From Runella rosea (GTDB lineage: Bacteria; Bacteroidota; Bacteroidia; Cytophagales; Spirosomataceae): a DNA stretch of 64,000 bases. Shown piece by piece: positions 44,397-53,866 of the stretch (its first letter is position 1; the number at the start of each line of letters is the position of its first letter). The stretch is taken from contig NZ_CP030850.1 in NCBI RefSeq assembly GCF_003325355.1, forward strand, positions 992,001-1,056,000, in the 5' to 3' direction. The notes below the pieces were generated by a model that saw only the letters and a program-made list of their open reading frames with translations, made no database searches and was not told the origin of the DNA. The position numbers were made by a program, and so were the translations under genes.

Positions 44397-46859
44397 ATGT
44401 CAAAAAACTTAGTTATAGTTGAGTCACCGGCCAAGGCCAAAACCATCGAAGGATACCTCGGAGCAGATTTCACGGTCAAATCCAGTTTTGGACACGTTCG
44501 CGATCTCCCCGACAAAGATTTAGGGGTAGATGTTAAAAATGGATACGAACCTGCCTACGAAGTTTCTGCCGATAAAACAAAGGTTATCAATGAGTTAAAG
44601 AAGTTAGCAAAGTCTTCCGATGAGGTTTGGCTAGCAACTGATGATGACCGCGAAGGAGAAGCCATTTCGTGGCATTTGAAAGAAGCACTCGGCTTACCAA
44701 AAGATACAAAACGGATTGTTTTCAGGGAAATTACCAAAACAGCCCTGCAAAAAGCCATCCAAAATCCACGCCTTATCGACATGGATTTGGTCAACGCCCA
44801 ACAGGCTCGCCGCGTACTCGATCGGCTTGTAGGCTATGAATTATCGCCCGTTTTATGGCGAAAAATAAAAATAGGCAACAGCAGCGCGCTGTCGGCAGGA
44901 CGGGTGCAGTCCGTAGCGGTGCGCCTGATTGTAGATCGTGAGCGGGAAGTGGAAGCCCACGAATCCAAATCCTCTTTTAAAGTCGTTGCCAAATTTATTT
45001 TGGAAGGCGGAAAAGTACTAGAAGCAGAACTTCCCAAGAATTTAGAAACGGAGGCGCAGGCTCGGGCATTTCTGGAGAAATGCATCGGAGCTACCTTTAA
45101 AATCAAAAATCTGGAAGTAAAACCTGGCAAAAAATCCCCCGCACCACCATTCACCACTTCTACTTTACAACAGGAAGCTTCGCGTAAATTGAGCTTTTCG
45201 GTCTCGCAAACGATGACCGTGGCCCAAAAACTCTACGAAGCGGGAAAGATTTCATACATGCGTACCGACTCCACCAATCTATCGGAGGAGGCATTGCAAA
45301 AAGCAACCGATCAAATCAACAGCGAATACGGCGAAAAGTACCACCAAAAACGCGTATTCAAAACCAAATCTGAGTCGGCACAGGAGGCTCACGAAGCCAT
45401 CCGCCCGACCAACTTTGGGGAACTGAAAGCCAGCAGCGACCGCAATGAGCAACGCCTGTACGAATTAATCTGGAAACGCTCCATTGCCTCCCAAATGGCT
45501 GATGCGCAGTTGGAACGCACCATTGCCACCATTACCATTTCAACCACCAGCGAAGAATTGGTAGCGCAAGGTGAAGTCATTAAGTTTGACGGATTCTTGA
45601 AAGTATACCTAGAATCTAAAGACGACGAGGAAGAAGACACCAAAGGAATGCTGCCTCCTTTGAATATTGGGCAAATCCTGAATTTAGACTTTTTGAAGGC
45701 AACGGAGAAATTTTCGCGCCCCAAACCCCGCTATACGGAAGCAAGTTTGGTGAAGCAATTGGAAGAAATGGGCATTGGCCGACCTTCTACGTATGCACCA
45801 ACCCTCTCGACCATTATCAAGCGTGAATACGTTGTCAAGCAAGATAAAAAAGGGCTCGAACGCGACTTTAAAGAGCTAATACTGAAACAAAACCAACTGA
45901 AAGAGTCGGTTGGAAAAGAAAATTACGGCGCGGAAAAAGCAAAGTTATTTCCGACCAACACGGGCATGGTTGTCAATGACTTTTTGGTCGAACTGTTTCC
46001 AAACGTCGTTGATTTTTCTTTTACGGCCAACGTTGAGAAAGAGTTTGACGAAATTGCCGAAGGAAAACTTCCGTGGCAACAAATGATTGATGGTTTTTAC
46101 CAAGGATTTCACCAGAAAATCGGTGAAGTAGAAGGTTCAAAAGTGCTCAAAAGAGCCGAAGCCCGTGAGCTAGGACTCGACCCCAAATCTGGGAAACCGA
46201 TTTTTGCCAAGATTGGCAAGTTCGGACCATACGTCCAAATCGGCGAAGCCACCGAGGACGCCAAACCCCAATACGCCAACCTCAAAAAAGGTCAACTCGT
46301 AGAAACCATCACCCTCGAAGAAGCCATTGAACTGTTTTCGCTGCCCCGGGAAGTAGGTTTCTTTGAAGATAAACCGATGGTGGTAGGCGTGGGTAAATAC
46401 GGGCCGTACGTTAAGCACGACGACAAATTTTACTCACTAGACCGTGGTGACGACCCTTACACGATTGAAGCTGAACAGTGCATCGGTGCCATCCGACTCA
46501 AACGCGGCGACTTAGCTGGTGAAGGAGAAGGCCTGGGATTTTTGGAAGAGAAGCCCATCACCACGGGTATGGGAAAATACGGGCCGTTTATCAAGCACGA
46601 CGACAAGTATTATTCCCTCCCCAAAGGCATGAGCCTGCAACGCGTTACGCGGGAAGAAGCCCTCGAAATCATTCAGAAAAAACGGGAAGCAGAAAGCAAT
46701 AAAGTCATTCGGGAATTTGCCGAAAATGCCACCGTTAAAGTATTGCGTGGACCGTACGGCCCTTACGTAGCCGTTGGAAAACGTAATATCAAAATCCCGA
46801 AAGACACCGATCCCGCAACCCTCACGTTGGAGGATTGTTTGAAACTGGCGGGAGCATAG
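44397..46859 (+). CDS. topA: DNA topoisomerase I (type IA)
   Basis: This 820-residue enzyme relaxes negative supercoils. It has a Toprim domain (NLVIVESPAKAKTI at 4-17 with Glu9, TDDDREGEAI at 81-90), the type IA core with QQARRVLDRLVGY, SAGRVQSVAVRLI and catalytic Tyr287 in SYMRTDST, and GIGRPSTYAPTL. Instead of zinc fingers the C-terminus has four Topo_C_Rpt-like repeats marked by GKFGPYVQIG, GKYGPYVKHDDKFYSL, GKYGPFIKHDDKYYSL and GPYGPYVAVGK. The ATG at 44397 is preferred over an upstream TTG frame that overlaps the promoter -7 box. Confidence 0.97.
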   Translation: MSKNLVIVESPAKAKTIEGYLGADFTVKSSFGHVRDLPDKDLGVDVKNGYEPAYEVSADKTKVINELKKLAKSSDEVWLATDDDREGEAISWHLKEALGLPKDTKRIVFREITKTALQKAIQNPRLIDMDLVNAQQARRVLDRLVGYELSPVLWRKIKIGNSSALSAGRVQSVAVRLIVDREREVEAHESKSSFKVVAKFILEGGKVLEAELPKNLETEAQARAFLEKCIGATFKIKNLEVKPGKKSPAPPFTTSTLQQEASRKLSFSVSQTMTVAQKLYEAGKISYMRTDSTNLSEEALQKATDQINSEYGEKYHQKRVFKTKSESAQEAHEAIRPTNFGELKASSDRNEQRLYELIWKRSIASQMADAQLERTIATITISTTSEELVAQGEVIKFDGFLKVYLESKDDEEEDTKGMLPPLNIGQILNLDFLKATEKFSRPKPRYTEASLVKQLEEMGIGRPSTYAPTLSTIIKREYVVKQDKKGLERDFKELILKQNQLKESVGKENYGAEKAKLFPTNTGMVVNDFLVELFPNVVDFSFTANVEKEFDEIAEGKLPWQQMIDGFYQGFHQKIGEVEGSKVLKRAEARELGLDPKSGKPIFAKIGKFGPYVQIGEATEDAKPQYANLKKGQLVETITLEEAIELFSLPREVGFFEDKPMVVGVGKYGPYVKHDDKFYSLDRGDDPYTIEAEQCIGAIRLKRGDLAGEGEGLGFLEEKPITTGMGKYGPFIKHDDKYYSLPKGMSLQRVTREEALEIIQKKREAESNKVIREFAENATVKVLRGPYGPYVAVGKRNIKIPKDTDPATLTLEDCLKLAGA

Positions 46860-46987
46860 TTTTTAGGAGTCAGAACTCAGAAGAGAGAATGAAATCATGA
46901 GTAGTTTATAAGTGGTAAATTGCTTTAGTTATTTACCGATTGTACTTATTCTCACAGCTTTCTACTCACTTCTCACTCCTACAAAAC

Positions 46988-47848
46988 ATGGACCAACGCA
47001 TTATTAATCTCTTTGACGAGTATACACACAAGCCCCTCAAACGGGACGACTTTTTCAAGCGATTGACCCAACTTACCGGAAGCACGGCCGCAGCAATGGC
47101 CGTGCTTCCTTTGTTAGAGGTCAATTACGCACACGCCTCCACAGTCAAACCCAACGACGAGCGTTTGACCATCGAAAACATTACCTACGAAGGGGATGGA
47201 ACGCAAATGAAAGGGTATTTAGCGCGGCCTGCGGCCCCCGGCAACTACCCTGCGGTAGTGGTAATTCACGAAAATCGGGGCATTAATCCCCACATTGAAG
47301 ACGTAACCCGCCGTGTGGCTTTGGCAGGCTTTATCGCCCTTGCGCCCGATGCACTTTCTCCGTTTGGCGGCACACCTACCGATGCCGAGCAGATTCGCAC
47401 GTATTTCGGACAGCTTGACGCCAAGAAAAACCTCAACAATTACGTAAAAGCCTTTGATTATCTGAAGTCTCGCAAAGACTGTACGGGCAAAACGGGTTGC
47501 GTAGGTTTTTGCTGGGGCGGCGCCATGGCCAACCAATTGGCTGTGAACGTCCCCTCTCTCAATGCCGCCGTAGCCTATTACGGCCGACAGGCTGATGCTG
47601 CCGACGTGCCTAAAATCAAAGCAAAACTGATGCTCCATTATGGTGCACTGGATGAACGCGTCAACGCGGGAATTCCCGCCTACGAAGAAGCCCTCAAAAA
47701 AGCAGGTATCAAGTATGAACTGTATGTGTATGAGGGGGCGCAACACGCTTTCAACAACGACTCTGCCCCTACGCGCTACAACGAAGCCGTTGCAAAACTA
47801 GCATGGGAAAGAACCATTGGCCTTTTTAAGAAGGAATTAGGAAGTTAA
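46988..47848 (+). CDS. Dienelactone hydrolase family protein, probably exported
   Basis: This 286-residue alpha/beta hydrolase has the DLH-type triad Cys175 (GFCWGG), Asp222 (LDERV) and His253 (AQHAF), and the HENRG motif at 94-98 conserved in DLH relatives. The N-terminus (KRDDFFKRLTQLTGSTAAAMAVLPLL, with LKRDDFFKRL) looks like a Tat-type or atypical signal segment ending near YAHA. It hydrolyses ester or lactone substrates; natural substrate unknown. Start at the ATG at 46988 (a TTG frame upstream is less likely). Confidence 0.92.
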   Translation: MDQRIINLFDEYTHKPLKRDDFFKRLTQLTGSTAAAMAVLPLLEVNYAHASTVKPNDERLTIENITYEGDGTQMKGYLARPAAPGNYPAVVVIHENRGINPHIEDVTRRVALAGFIALAPDALSPFGGTPTDAEQIRTYFGQLDAKKNLNNYVKAFDYLKSRKDCTGKTGCVGFCWGGAMANQLAVNVPSLNAAVAYYGRQADAADVPKIKAKLMLHYGALDERVNAGIPAYEEALKKAGIKYELYVYEGAQHAFNNDSAPTRYNEAVAKLAWERTIGLFKKELGS

Positions 47849-47918
47849 GTAATAAATAGGTTTGAGTATTGCGTTTAACTTAAAAACAGAAAAAATAGAT
47901 TTCATTTTCAAGTACTCC

Positions 47919-47978
47919 CACACCATAAACAAAAAGCCCTTCCAATGACTTGGAAGGGACTTTTGTTTATGGTGTGGA
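47919..47978. terminator. Large hairpin between convergent genes, probable bidirectional terminator
   Basis: A 17-bp perfect outer stem (47919-47935 with 47962-47978), a 2x2 internal loop, a 9-bp perfect inner stem CCCTTCCAA/TTGGAAGGG and a TGAC loop. It lies 71 bp after the dienelactone hydrolase stop and 20 bp after the TonB-receptor gene stop on the other strand. T-runs (TTTTG) follow the inner stem on both strands. Confidence 0.8.
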
Positions 47979-47997
47979 TATAAATCAAAAAGCTATT

Positions 47998-50682
47998 CTA
48001 TTTGCCTCCTCCGCGACGACCACCACCTGTGGCACCACCTCCAGCCGGCTGTCCTCCAGCGCTATCGCCTGAGTTATCACCGCCCTGTTTGGTATCATCG
48101 TTGTTAACACTTTTCTTACGTTGGAAGAAATTACCATCAAACGACATTTTACCAAAACGCTTACGGAAAGTAAGACGGAAACCACGGTTGTACATCAAGT
48201 TGACCTGTTCTTGGCTAAAGATATTTCCGGGTGTAGTGCTGTTGAGGTTACTGCGTTGGCTGAATGCGTTTTGCAAGAAGTTCTCCGCACCAAAACCTAA
48301 GCTTGCCTGTTGCTTCTTAAACTCTTTCAGGATGTTTAGACTGTATCCCATAAAACCGCCACGAGTACCCTGCAACTGAATATCACGTGCCCGACCAAAA
48401 GCATACATCTGAGCGCTCCAATCTTTGCCTAACTGGTACTGAATCTGACCAAAGAGATTATAGGTCCAGTTTTGGTTTTTGACCCCCAACGAAGGACTAT
48501 TCAACGTGATATAACGTACGTCGATGTTTCCGTTGATGGTCATTCCTTTCACTGGTTTTACCATCGCAAATACGTTCAAACCATACGCACGGTTGCTACC
48601 GATGTTTTGGAAGGTTGAGAGAAGCGTGTTATCATTTACTATCACACTACCAACATTTACGCCCTGCTGACTTGTCAATTGGTCAAACAATGCCTGTCCA
48701 CCACGATAACGAACGCTTTCAATCGAGCCCTCGGTCATACGGGTATAAGCCGAAAAATTAAGGGTCGTTGTTTTGATAAACGTGCTCAGGTTAACTTCAA
48801 AGTTGTTGGTATATTCAGGGTCAAGGTTCGGGTTTCCGAAAGAAACGTTGAACGGATCACTCTGCGAAACGTTGGGGTTCAAGAACTGAATAGACGGACG
48901 CTGAATCCGGCGGTTGTAGCTAAAACGAATCGTCTTGTTTCCTTTGAGGCTTTTTGAAATCGTGATGCTCGGAACCAACGTAGAGAAGTTTGGCAACGCT
49001 ACCGCTGGTGCATCTTGGTATTTAGCTCCTAATTGCGTGTATTCATAGCGCAAACCTGGTTTGAATCCCCACTTGTTAGTCGTTTGAAACAAGAATGAAA
49101 GATAACCCGCAAACACGTTTTGGTCATAGCTAAAAATGTTGGTTCTCTGCGGATTAGGCGTATAAATGCCCCGACCCGTGCTATCATAATTGAAACGAAA
49201 ATCACTTTCGATATGACGTAAAATCATTTTAGCTCCCGTTTCAATCTGGGCATATTTACTGATTGGGTCTTGATAATCAACCTGTAAAGTACGCTCCTTC
49301 GTTAAACTTTTATTAGGGTTGCTTTCACGGTAAAACAGTTCACCCTCCGTAGAGCCACGGTATTGGTCACGGGTATAGCTATTGTCACCCGCATTTTGAC
49401 TCAACTGGGCCAAAACGCTAAATTCCTTGTTTTCCTTTTCAAACTTGCGAGTATAATCCAAGTTTACATCAAGGTTATTACCGATGTTTTTGGTATCAAT
49501 CTTGTTTGCAAAAGTGGGATTGACGGTTGTACCAAAAAAGCTGAATGATTGCTGTGTGTTGTCCAGGTTAAACGCCCGGCGGCTGTTACGAACACTCAGG
49601 GTTACATTGTCTTTTGTGGTAGGCGAATAGTCGACACTCAACTGCACATTTCCAAATCCACCTAATTGTTGGCCGTTGTTTTCCTGACGGGTTCTGACTA
49701 CGTCACCATTAGCCAATTGACGGCTGATATTGATATAGCCACCCGTTGGCGGGTACATCATACGTCCACCTGCGTTTACGGATACCCCCAATTTTTTAGT
49801 TCTTAGGTTTACATTCCCGAATAAATTGCTTGACCGATTTCCGCCTGCAATATCAACTGAGCCCGTAATACCTTGAAGGGTATTTTTCTTGGTAATAATA
49901 TTGATGATACCCGCCGAGCCTTCTGCGTCGTATTTTGCCGAAGGTGAAGTGATTACTTCAACGGTTTTAATCTGGTCAGATGGAATCATTTTCAAGGCAT
50001 CGGCCACGCTGTTGGCAACGATGGTAGAAGGTTTCCCGTTGATCAATACACGGATGTTTTCACTACCGCGCATCGACACGTTTCCGTCCAAATCCACCGA
50101 AAGAAGGGGCACTTTACGAAGCACATCACCCGCATCTCCTCCCGAATTTGAAATGTCTTTTTCGGCATTGTATACCAAACGGTCTACTTTATCTTCGATG
50201 ATGGCTTTTTCTCCCGTTACGGTCACTTCCGCCAGGGTACGCACATCAGGAGGAAGGTTTATATTCCCCAAATTTTGTTCTTTACTGCCTTTTCCGATGG
50301 TCAATTTGGCAATTTCAAAGTTTTTATAACCAATAAAACTGGCCACAAACTTAAATTCACCATCAGGAACTCCTTTTAATAAGAAAGCTCCTTTAAGGTC
50401 CGTCACCGAACCGTCGACTGGTCTACCAGTTTTAATATCAAAAAGGGCAACGGTTGCATATTCAACTGGCTTACCAGAAGCAGAATCAACGATGATTCCT
50501 GATACTCTTCCGTTTCCTTTGGGAAGGTCAGGCATAGCCTGCTGTTGTTGTTGGCCCATTCCGCCCGGACCTCGGTCACCACCGCGACCACCCCCACCAA
50601 AGCCCCCGCCTCCGGGAAACTGCGCCTGAGAAGTGAAAGTAATACCTAAAACGGCTGTTAAAATGTAAAATACTTTTTTCAT
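47998..50682 (-). CDS. TonB-dependent receptor with outer-membrane beta-barrel family domain
   Basis: This 894-residue outer-membrane protein has signal peptide MKKVFYILTAVLGITFTSQA, a Gly/Gln-rich linker (FGGGGRGGDRGPGGMGQQQQQ, positions about 27-50, shown in parts), a CarboxypepD_reg domain (about 58-140: SGIIVDSASGKPVEYATVAL), a plug (about 150-270: LRKVPLLSVDLDGNVSMRGSENIRVLINGKPS split here) and a barrel of the PF14905 type. The C-terminus is again Gly-rich (GGQPAGGGATGGGRRGGGK). The substrate is unknown; PF14905 members in Bacteroidota are often not nutrient-operon-linked. It has no operon partner. Confidence 0.92.
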   Translation of the reverse strand: MKKVFYILTAVLGITFTSQAQFPGGGGFGGGGRGGDRGPGGMGQQQQQAMPDLPKGNGRVSGIIVDSASGKPVEYATVALFDIKTGRPVDGSVTDLKGAFLLKGVPDGEFKFVASFIGYKNFEIAKLTIGKGSKEQNLGNINLPPDVRTLAEVTVTGEKAIIEDKVDRLVYNAEKDISNSGGDAGDVLRKVPLLSVDLDGNVSMRGSENIRVLINGKPSTIVANSVADALKMIPSDQIKTVEVITSPSAKYDAEGSAGIINIITKKNTLQGITGSVDIAGGNRSSNLFGNVNLRTKKLGVSVNAGGRMMYPPTGGYINISRQLANGDVVRTRQENNGQQLGGFGNVQLSVDYSPTTKDNVTLSVRNSRRAFNLDNTQQSFSFFGTTVNPTFANKIDTKNIGNNLDVNLDYTRKFEKENKEFSVLAQLSQNAGDNSYTRDQYRGSTEGELFYRESNPNKSLTKERTLQVDYQDPISKYAQIETGAKMILRHIESDFRFNYDSTGRGIYTPNPQRTNIFSYDQNVFAGYLSFLFQTTNKWGFKPGLRYEYTQLGAKYQDAPAVALPNFSTLVPSITISKSLKGNKTIRFSYNRRIQRPSIQFLNPNVSQSDPFNVSFGNPNLDPEYTNNFEVNLSTFIKTTTLNFSAYTRMTEGSIESVRYRGGQALFDQLTSQQGVNVGSVIVNDNTLLSTFQNIGSNRAYGLNVFAMVKPVKGMTINGNIDVRYITLNSPSLGVKNQNWTYNLFGQIQYQLGKDWSAQMYAFGRARDIQLQGTRGGFMGYSLNILKEFKKQQASLGFGAENFLQNAFSQRSNLNSTTPGNIFSQEQVNLMYNRGFRLTFRKRFGKMSFDGNFFQRKKSVNNDDTKQGGDNSGDSAGGQPAGGGATGGGRRGGGK

Positions 50683-50826
50683 TATAAATTGATTATGGTA
50701 ATTTGTCTACTACTTAAGACAATTTTAAGTATACAAATGTTACTCCTAAAGTGTTAGGAAGCAGATAAAAACGACCAACTGTAAGGTCTAAACGACTAAA
50801 TAGGGGAAAAACATAGACGAACGAAA

Positions 50827-52767
50827 TCAGTCAAAGAGGGGCCAATTGACCCCAAAACCAAGCGACCGCCCCACAACTGGGTAAAAGGGGGTAGAGAAAT
50901 ACCCACGTATCAATGCACCTTGATAATTTCCCTGCGCGGCATTGGCCATTTTTACAAACAATCTGACCCGATTAATGCGGGCATTGAGGAAGACTTCTGT
51001 GTAGACCACTCCTTCGGTTTTGAGACGGTTTTGCAGGTGAAACTGCTGGGTCAGGGGCATGTAGGCATCAGCATAATAGGCCGATTTGTAGTGAATTTCT
51101 CCTCCTACTTGTAGAAAAAGAACTTTGGCATAAACAAAATCAAAAGTGGCGCGGAAATTGGCAAAAAAGCGCGGAATACGCAGAATGTCATTGTTTGACA
51201 CCAAGGTATAATAGGTTTGGGTCAAAAATTGAAATTTGCCTGGACGCCATTCTGCTTCGCCTCCTACGCGCACCACACTAAACGCACTGGTGTATTGCCG
51301 CGCCACGGCTGCGGTATCAAAATAAAAATAGTTGTTGATTAAATGATAATCCAGCCGAGGACTCAAGCGAAGTTGCTTTGTATTGACATTTATTTGACCA
51401 TAAATGTTGTTTGAATTGACCAAACGGTTGGAGTTGGTCCAACGCAGGTGATTAGCATCATATAATTGCTGAACAAAAGTAGGCGAAGTAAACGTCGAAA
51501 GATAACCTACCCTAAACCATTTACTTACCACTTCGCCTTTGATTTTAAAATCGCGGCCCAACAGATATTCAAATTCGGCAGTGGCGCGTTGGGTGCTGTC
51601 TTTGAGATAATAAGCCAACCATAACCCCACAAAATTCTCAAATCTACTCAGTCGATACGTTCCCGTGGTGCTGTAGCTTTTGGTGTAAGCGCCATTCATA
51701 TTGGCGATGCGCTGACGGTAATGGGCGCGGTAATTAAACCCCTGAAAACGTCCTTTGATACCAAATTTGTTTTCAAACAACCGAAACTTTACTTCCTGCC
51801 GGGTTTGCGTTGAATCATAATAATAATTGTTATAAAACCCGTACAAGCGGGCATTGGTCAGGTCAGTGTCGGAGAAAACATCAATGCTGCGTTTGTAATC
51901 AAACACATGATACACCTGAAATCCCTGCGCCAAGACATATTGTTGGTAGATGTGCCAATTGTTGCGCCGCTCCCATGATTGCGCCGTCCGAAACGTAGCC
52001 GAAGGGTTATCGTATTCAATGCCCCGGTCGGTTTTGAAGTTAAGGCTATCGGGCGACATTCCTCCCTGTTCGTACACGTGGTGGTTCAGGTGGTTGAATT
52101 GCCCCAAAAAAGTGTATTTTTCATCCTTAGAGCGGTAATTTCCGTGAAAAACAAACCCCCAGTTCTGGGCTAAATTTGTTTGGGAATCACTCTGCCCGCT
52201 GGTTCCAAATTGTTTATTGGTGGTAAAACGTTGAACGTTTATCCCCAAATTTAAGCGGGGAGAGAGGTTTTGGCTGTGGTCGAAACGAAGGATATTCTGT
52301 CCACCTCCGCCCAACGTCAAGTAGAGGTTGGTATACGGGGATTTGGTGTCGTAGTATTTTACGTCGTTGATTTGGTAGGCATAGGGAGAGTAGGCATCAT
52401 AGCCAAATTGAGTACCTAGCTGCTCGATGGGTCGGAAGAAGACATTGCGCGAAGCAGTCCCAAAATTCCCCAAATCTACCAACTGAAAATCAGCGCGTTG
52501 CACAAAGTTATAGCGATGAAAATCATCGTAGGATGTATCAATTTGATAGAGGGTTTTGTGATTATCAAAAATATCCTCTTCCAAGAAATAACGCGCAGTA
52601 CGAGGGCCATAAATCACCTTGGTAGAATCATCAATTTTGACCTGACCACCCTGCCCCAAGCCACCCTGTTGACCTGAGCCTAAAGAGCCGCCAGTCGGCA
52701 TCCTGATTTGGCCGTAACCCGCTACGGAGAAAAACCCGCAAAAAACAATGTATAACCACTTTTTCAC
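50827..52767 (-). CDS. Putative porin (PF14121-type)
   Basis: This 646-residue outer-membrane protein starts with GTG at 52767, giving signal peptide MKKWLYIVFCGFFSVAGYGQ and a Gly-rich stretch (GGSLGSGQQGGLGQGG). It then has VIYGPRTARYFLEED, YDDFHRYNFVQR, QLGTQFGYDAYSPY and GGGGQNILRFDHSQNLS, which I associate with the Bacteroidota putative porin family, followed by many amphipathic strands to a C-terminal GVNWPLFD. A TAACTTTG box lies 5 bp upstream of the GTG, but no TTG is spaced from it. Transport role inferred. Confidence 0.88.
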   Translation of the reverse strand: MKKWLYIVFCGFFSVAGYGQIRMPTGGSLGSGQQGGLGQGGQVKIDDSTKVIYGPRTARYFLEEDIFDNHKTLYQIDTSYDDFHRYNFVQRADFQLVDLGNFGTASRNVFFRPIEQLGTQFGYDAYSPYAYQINDVKYYDTKSPYTNLYLTLGGGGQNILRFDHSQNLSPRLNLGINVQRFTTNKQFGTSGQSDSQTNLAQNWGFVFHGNYRSKDEKYTFLGQFNHLNHHVYEQGGMSPDSLNFKTDRGIEYDNPSATFRTAQSWERRNNWHIYQQYVLAQGFQVYHVFDYKRSIDVFSDTDLTNARLYGFYNNYYYDSTQTRQEVKFRLFENKFGIKGRFQGFNYRAHYRQRIANMNGAYTKSYSTTGTYRLSRFENFVGLWLAYYLKDSTQRATAEFEYLLGRDFKIKGEVVSKWFRVGYLSTFTSPTFVQQLYDANHLRWTNSNRLVNSNNIYGQINVNTKQLRLSPRLDYHLINNYFYFDTAAVARQYTSAFSVVRVGGEAEWRPGKFQFLTQTYYTLVSNNDILRIPRFFANFRATFDFVYAKVLFLQVGGEIHYKSAYYADAYMPLTQQFHLQNRLKTEGVVYTEVFLNARINRVRLFVKMANAAQGNYQGALIRGYFSTPFYPVVGRSLGFGVNWPLFD

Positions 52768-52980
52768 GCCACAAAGTTAGTATAAGTTTTTACTCTACCG
52801 TTCATCGTTGCCCCTCAATTGCCCCTTATTTCACGCCTACTCTTTCATTTAACGTTGATTTCCAGCCGATTACTTTAAACACTTTGACAAGAATTAACGA
52901 TATTTAACCTTTTGAGTATTCGGTTAGGGTTTGTCGTTTAAAGCATATTAATTTTGTTGTAACCATCACTGAAGACTCAA

Positions 52981-53775
52981 ATGTCCAGATATTCCTTTAC
53001 GTATCAGCAAGAAATAGGTCATCAGGGCCAAAGCCTGGTGCCTCATTTTCCAGGTGGGCTATCGGGAGTAACGATTGGTCCCGGCTATGACATGGGAAGC
53101 CGTACACCTATGGAGATTTACGAAGACTTAACCAAGGCGGGCATTCATCCGCAAACCGCGCAGGCGTTTATGGATGCGGCCTCCAAAACGGGCGACGACG
53201 CCCAAGCTTGGGTCAACGAACACCGCCACGAGCTCTACATTACGGAAGAACAACAACAGGCGCTGTTTGACCAGGTGCTCGTTGATGAATACGAACGCCG
53301 ACTGCGGTCGCAACTAGCCCAGTTTGCCGATGAAAGTGACACCGTAACGCATGATATGATTTCATGGGAGAATTTATCTGAAAAGCAAAAACATATCTTG
53401 TTTGACTTTGCCTATAATCCCGGCCTAAGTAAATTTCCTACCCTTACTGAGGCGGTATTGCGGGAAGACTGGGATACCGTAGCTCAATCGTTTGAGCGTT
53501 TTTCGGGTGGAGAACCCTTGTCTTACCGTAACGATACGTTCTATTCGACTTTTCTCGACCCCAATGCCCCACCCATTGAAGCTGGGCCCGAAATTGCCGA
53601 AGTAATTGAAGCCCTTGAATTACCCGAAAATGAGTCTATAGAAGTCGCAGAAACCATCTGGAGCAACGACCTTTACGCCGAAACTCCCATCATAGAAGAA
53701 CATCATTCCAGTCCTCACGCTCAACCAGATGCCCACTTAGAAAGCTCCCTCAACGAACAAGATTGGGATGTTTAA
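52981..53775 (+). CDS. Pesticin/T4-lysozyme-like muramidase domain protein
   Basis: This 264-residue protein has no signal peptide. The N-terminal ~190 residues look like a pesticin-type lysozyme domain: Glu11 (YQQEIGHQG), then GLSGVTIGPGYDMGSR with Thr31 and Asp37 in the E-T-D catalytic arrangement, and LSEKQKHILFDFAYNPG near 130-147. The C-terminal ~75 residues are acidic and disordered-looking (EIAEVIEALELPENESIE). The expected activity is cleavage of peptidoglycan glycan strands, but the lack of an export signal is odd. It could be released by lysis, by a contractile or type VI-like system, or act internally. It is a single gene with its own terminator. Confidence 0.8.
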   Translation: MSRYSFTYQQEIGHQGQSLVPHFPGGLSGVTIGPGYDMGSRTPMEIYEDLTKAGIHPQTAQAFMDAASKTGDDAQAWVNEHRHELYITEEQQQALFDQVLVDEYERRLRSQLAQFADESDTVTHDMISWENLSEKQKHILFDFAYNPGLSKFPTLTEAVLREDWDTVAQSFERFSGGEPLSYRNDTFYSTFLDPNAPPIEAGPEIAEVIEALELPENESIEVAETIWSNDLYAETPIIEEHHSSPHAQPDAHLESSLNEQDWDV

Positions 53776-53801
53776 TGCTTTAACTGATTAATAAATGCAC
53801 C

Positions 53802-53844
53802 AAAAAGCCGCACCCCTGACAAAGAGATGCGGCTTTGTTTTTTC
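53802..53844. terminator. Rho-independent terminator between convergent genes
   Basis: AAAGCCGCA (53804-53812) pairs with TGCGGCTTT (53828-53836) around a 15-nt loop, followed by GTTTTTT on the plus strand and by TTTTTG on the minus strand, so it can serve both the muramidase and the DUF1080 gene. Confidence 0.88.
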
Positions 53845-53866
53845 TTCAAACAAATCGTAAGCCTAT

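Noticed and set aside
52765-52779. Leaderless promoter for the porin gene (TAACTTTG next to the GTG start)
   Set aside because: No TTG lies at 19-21 bp from the box, so a chance match is likely.
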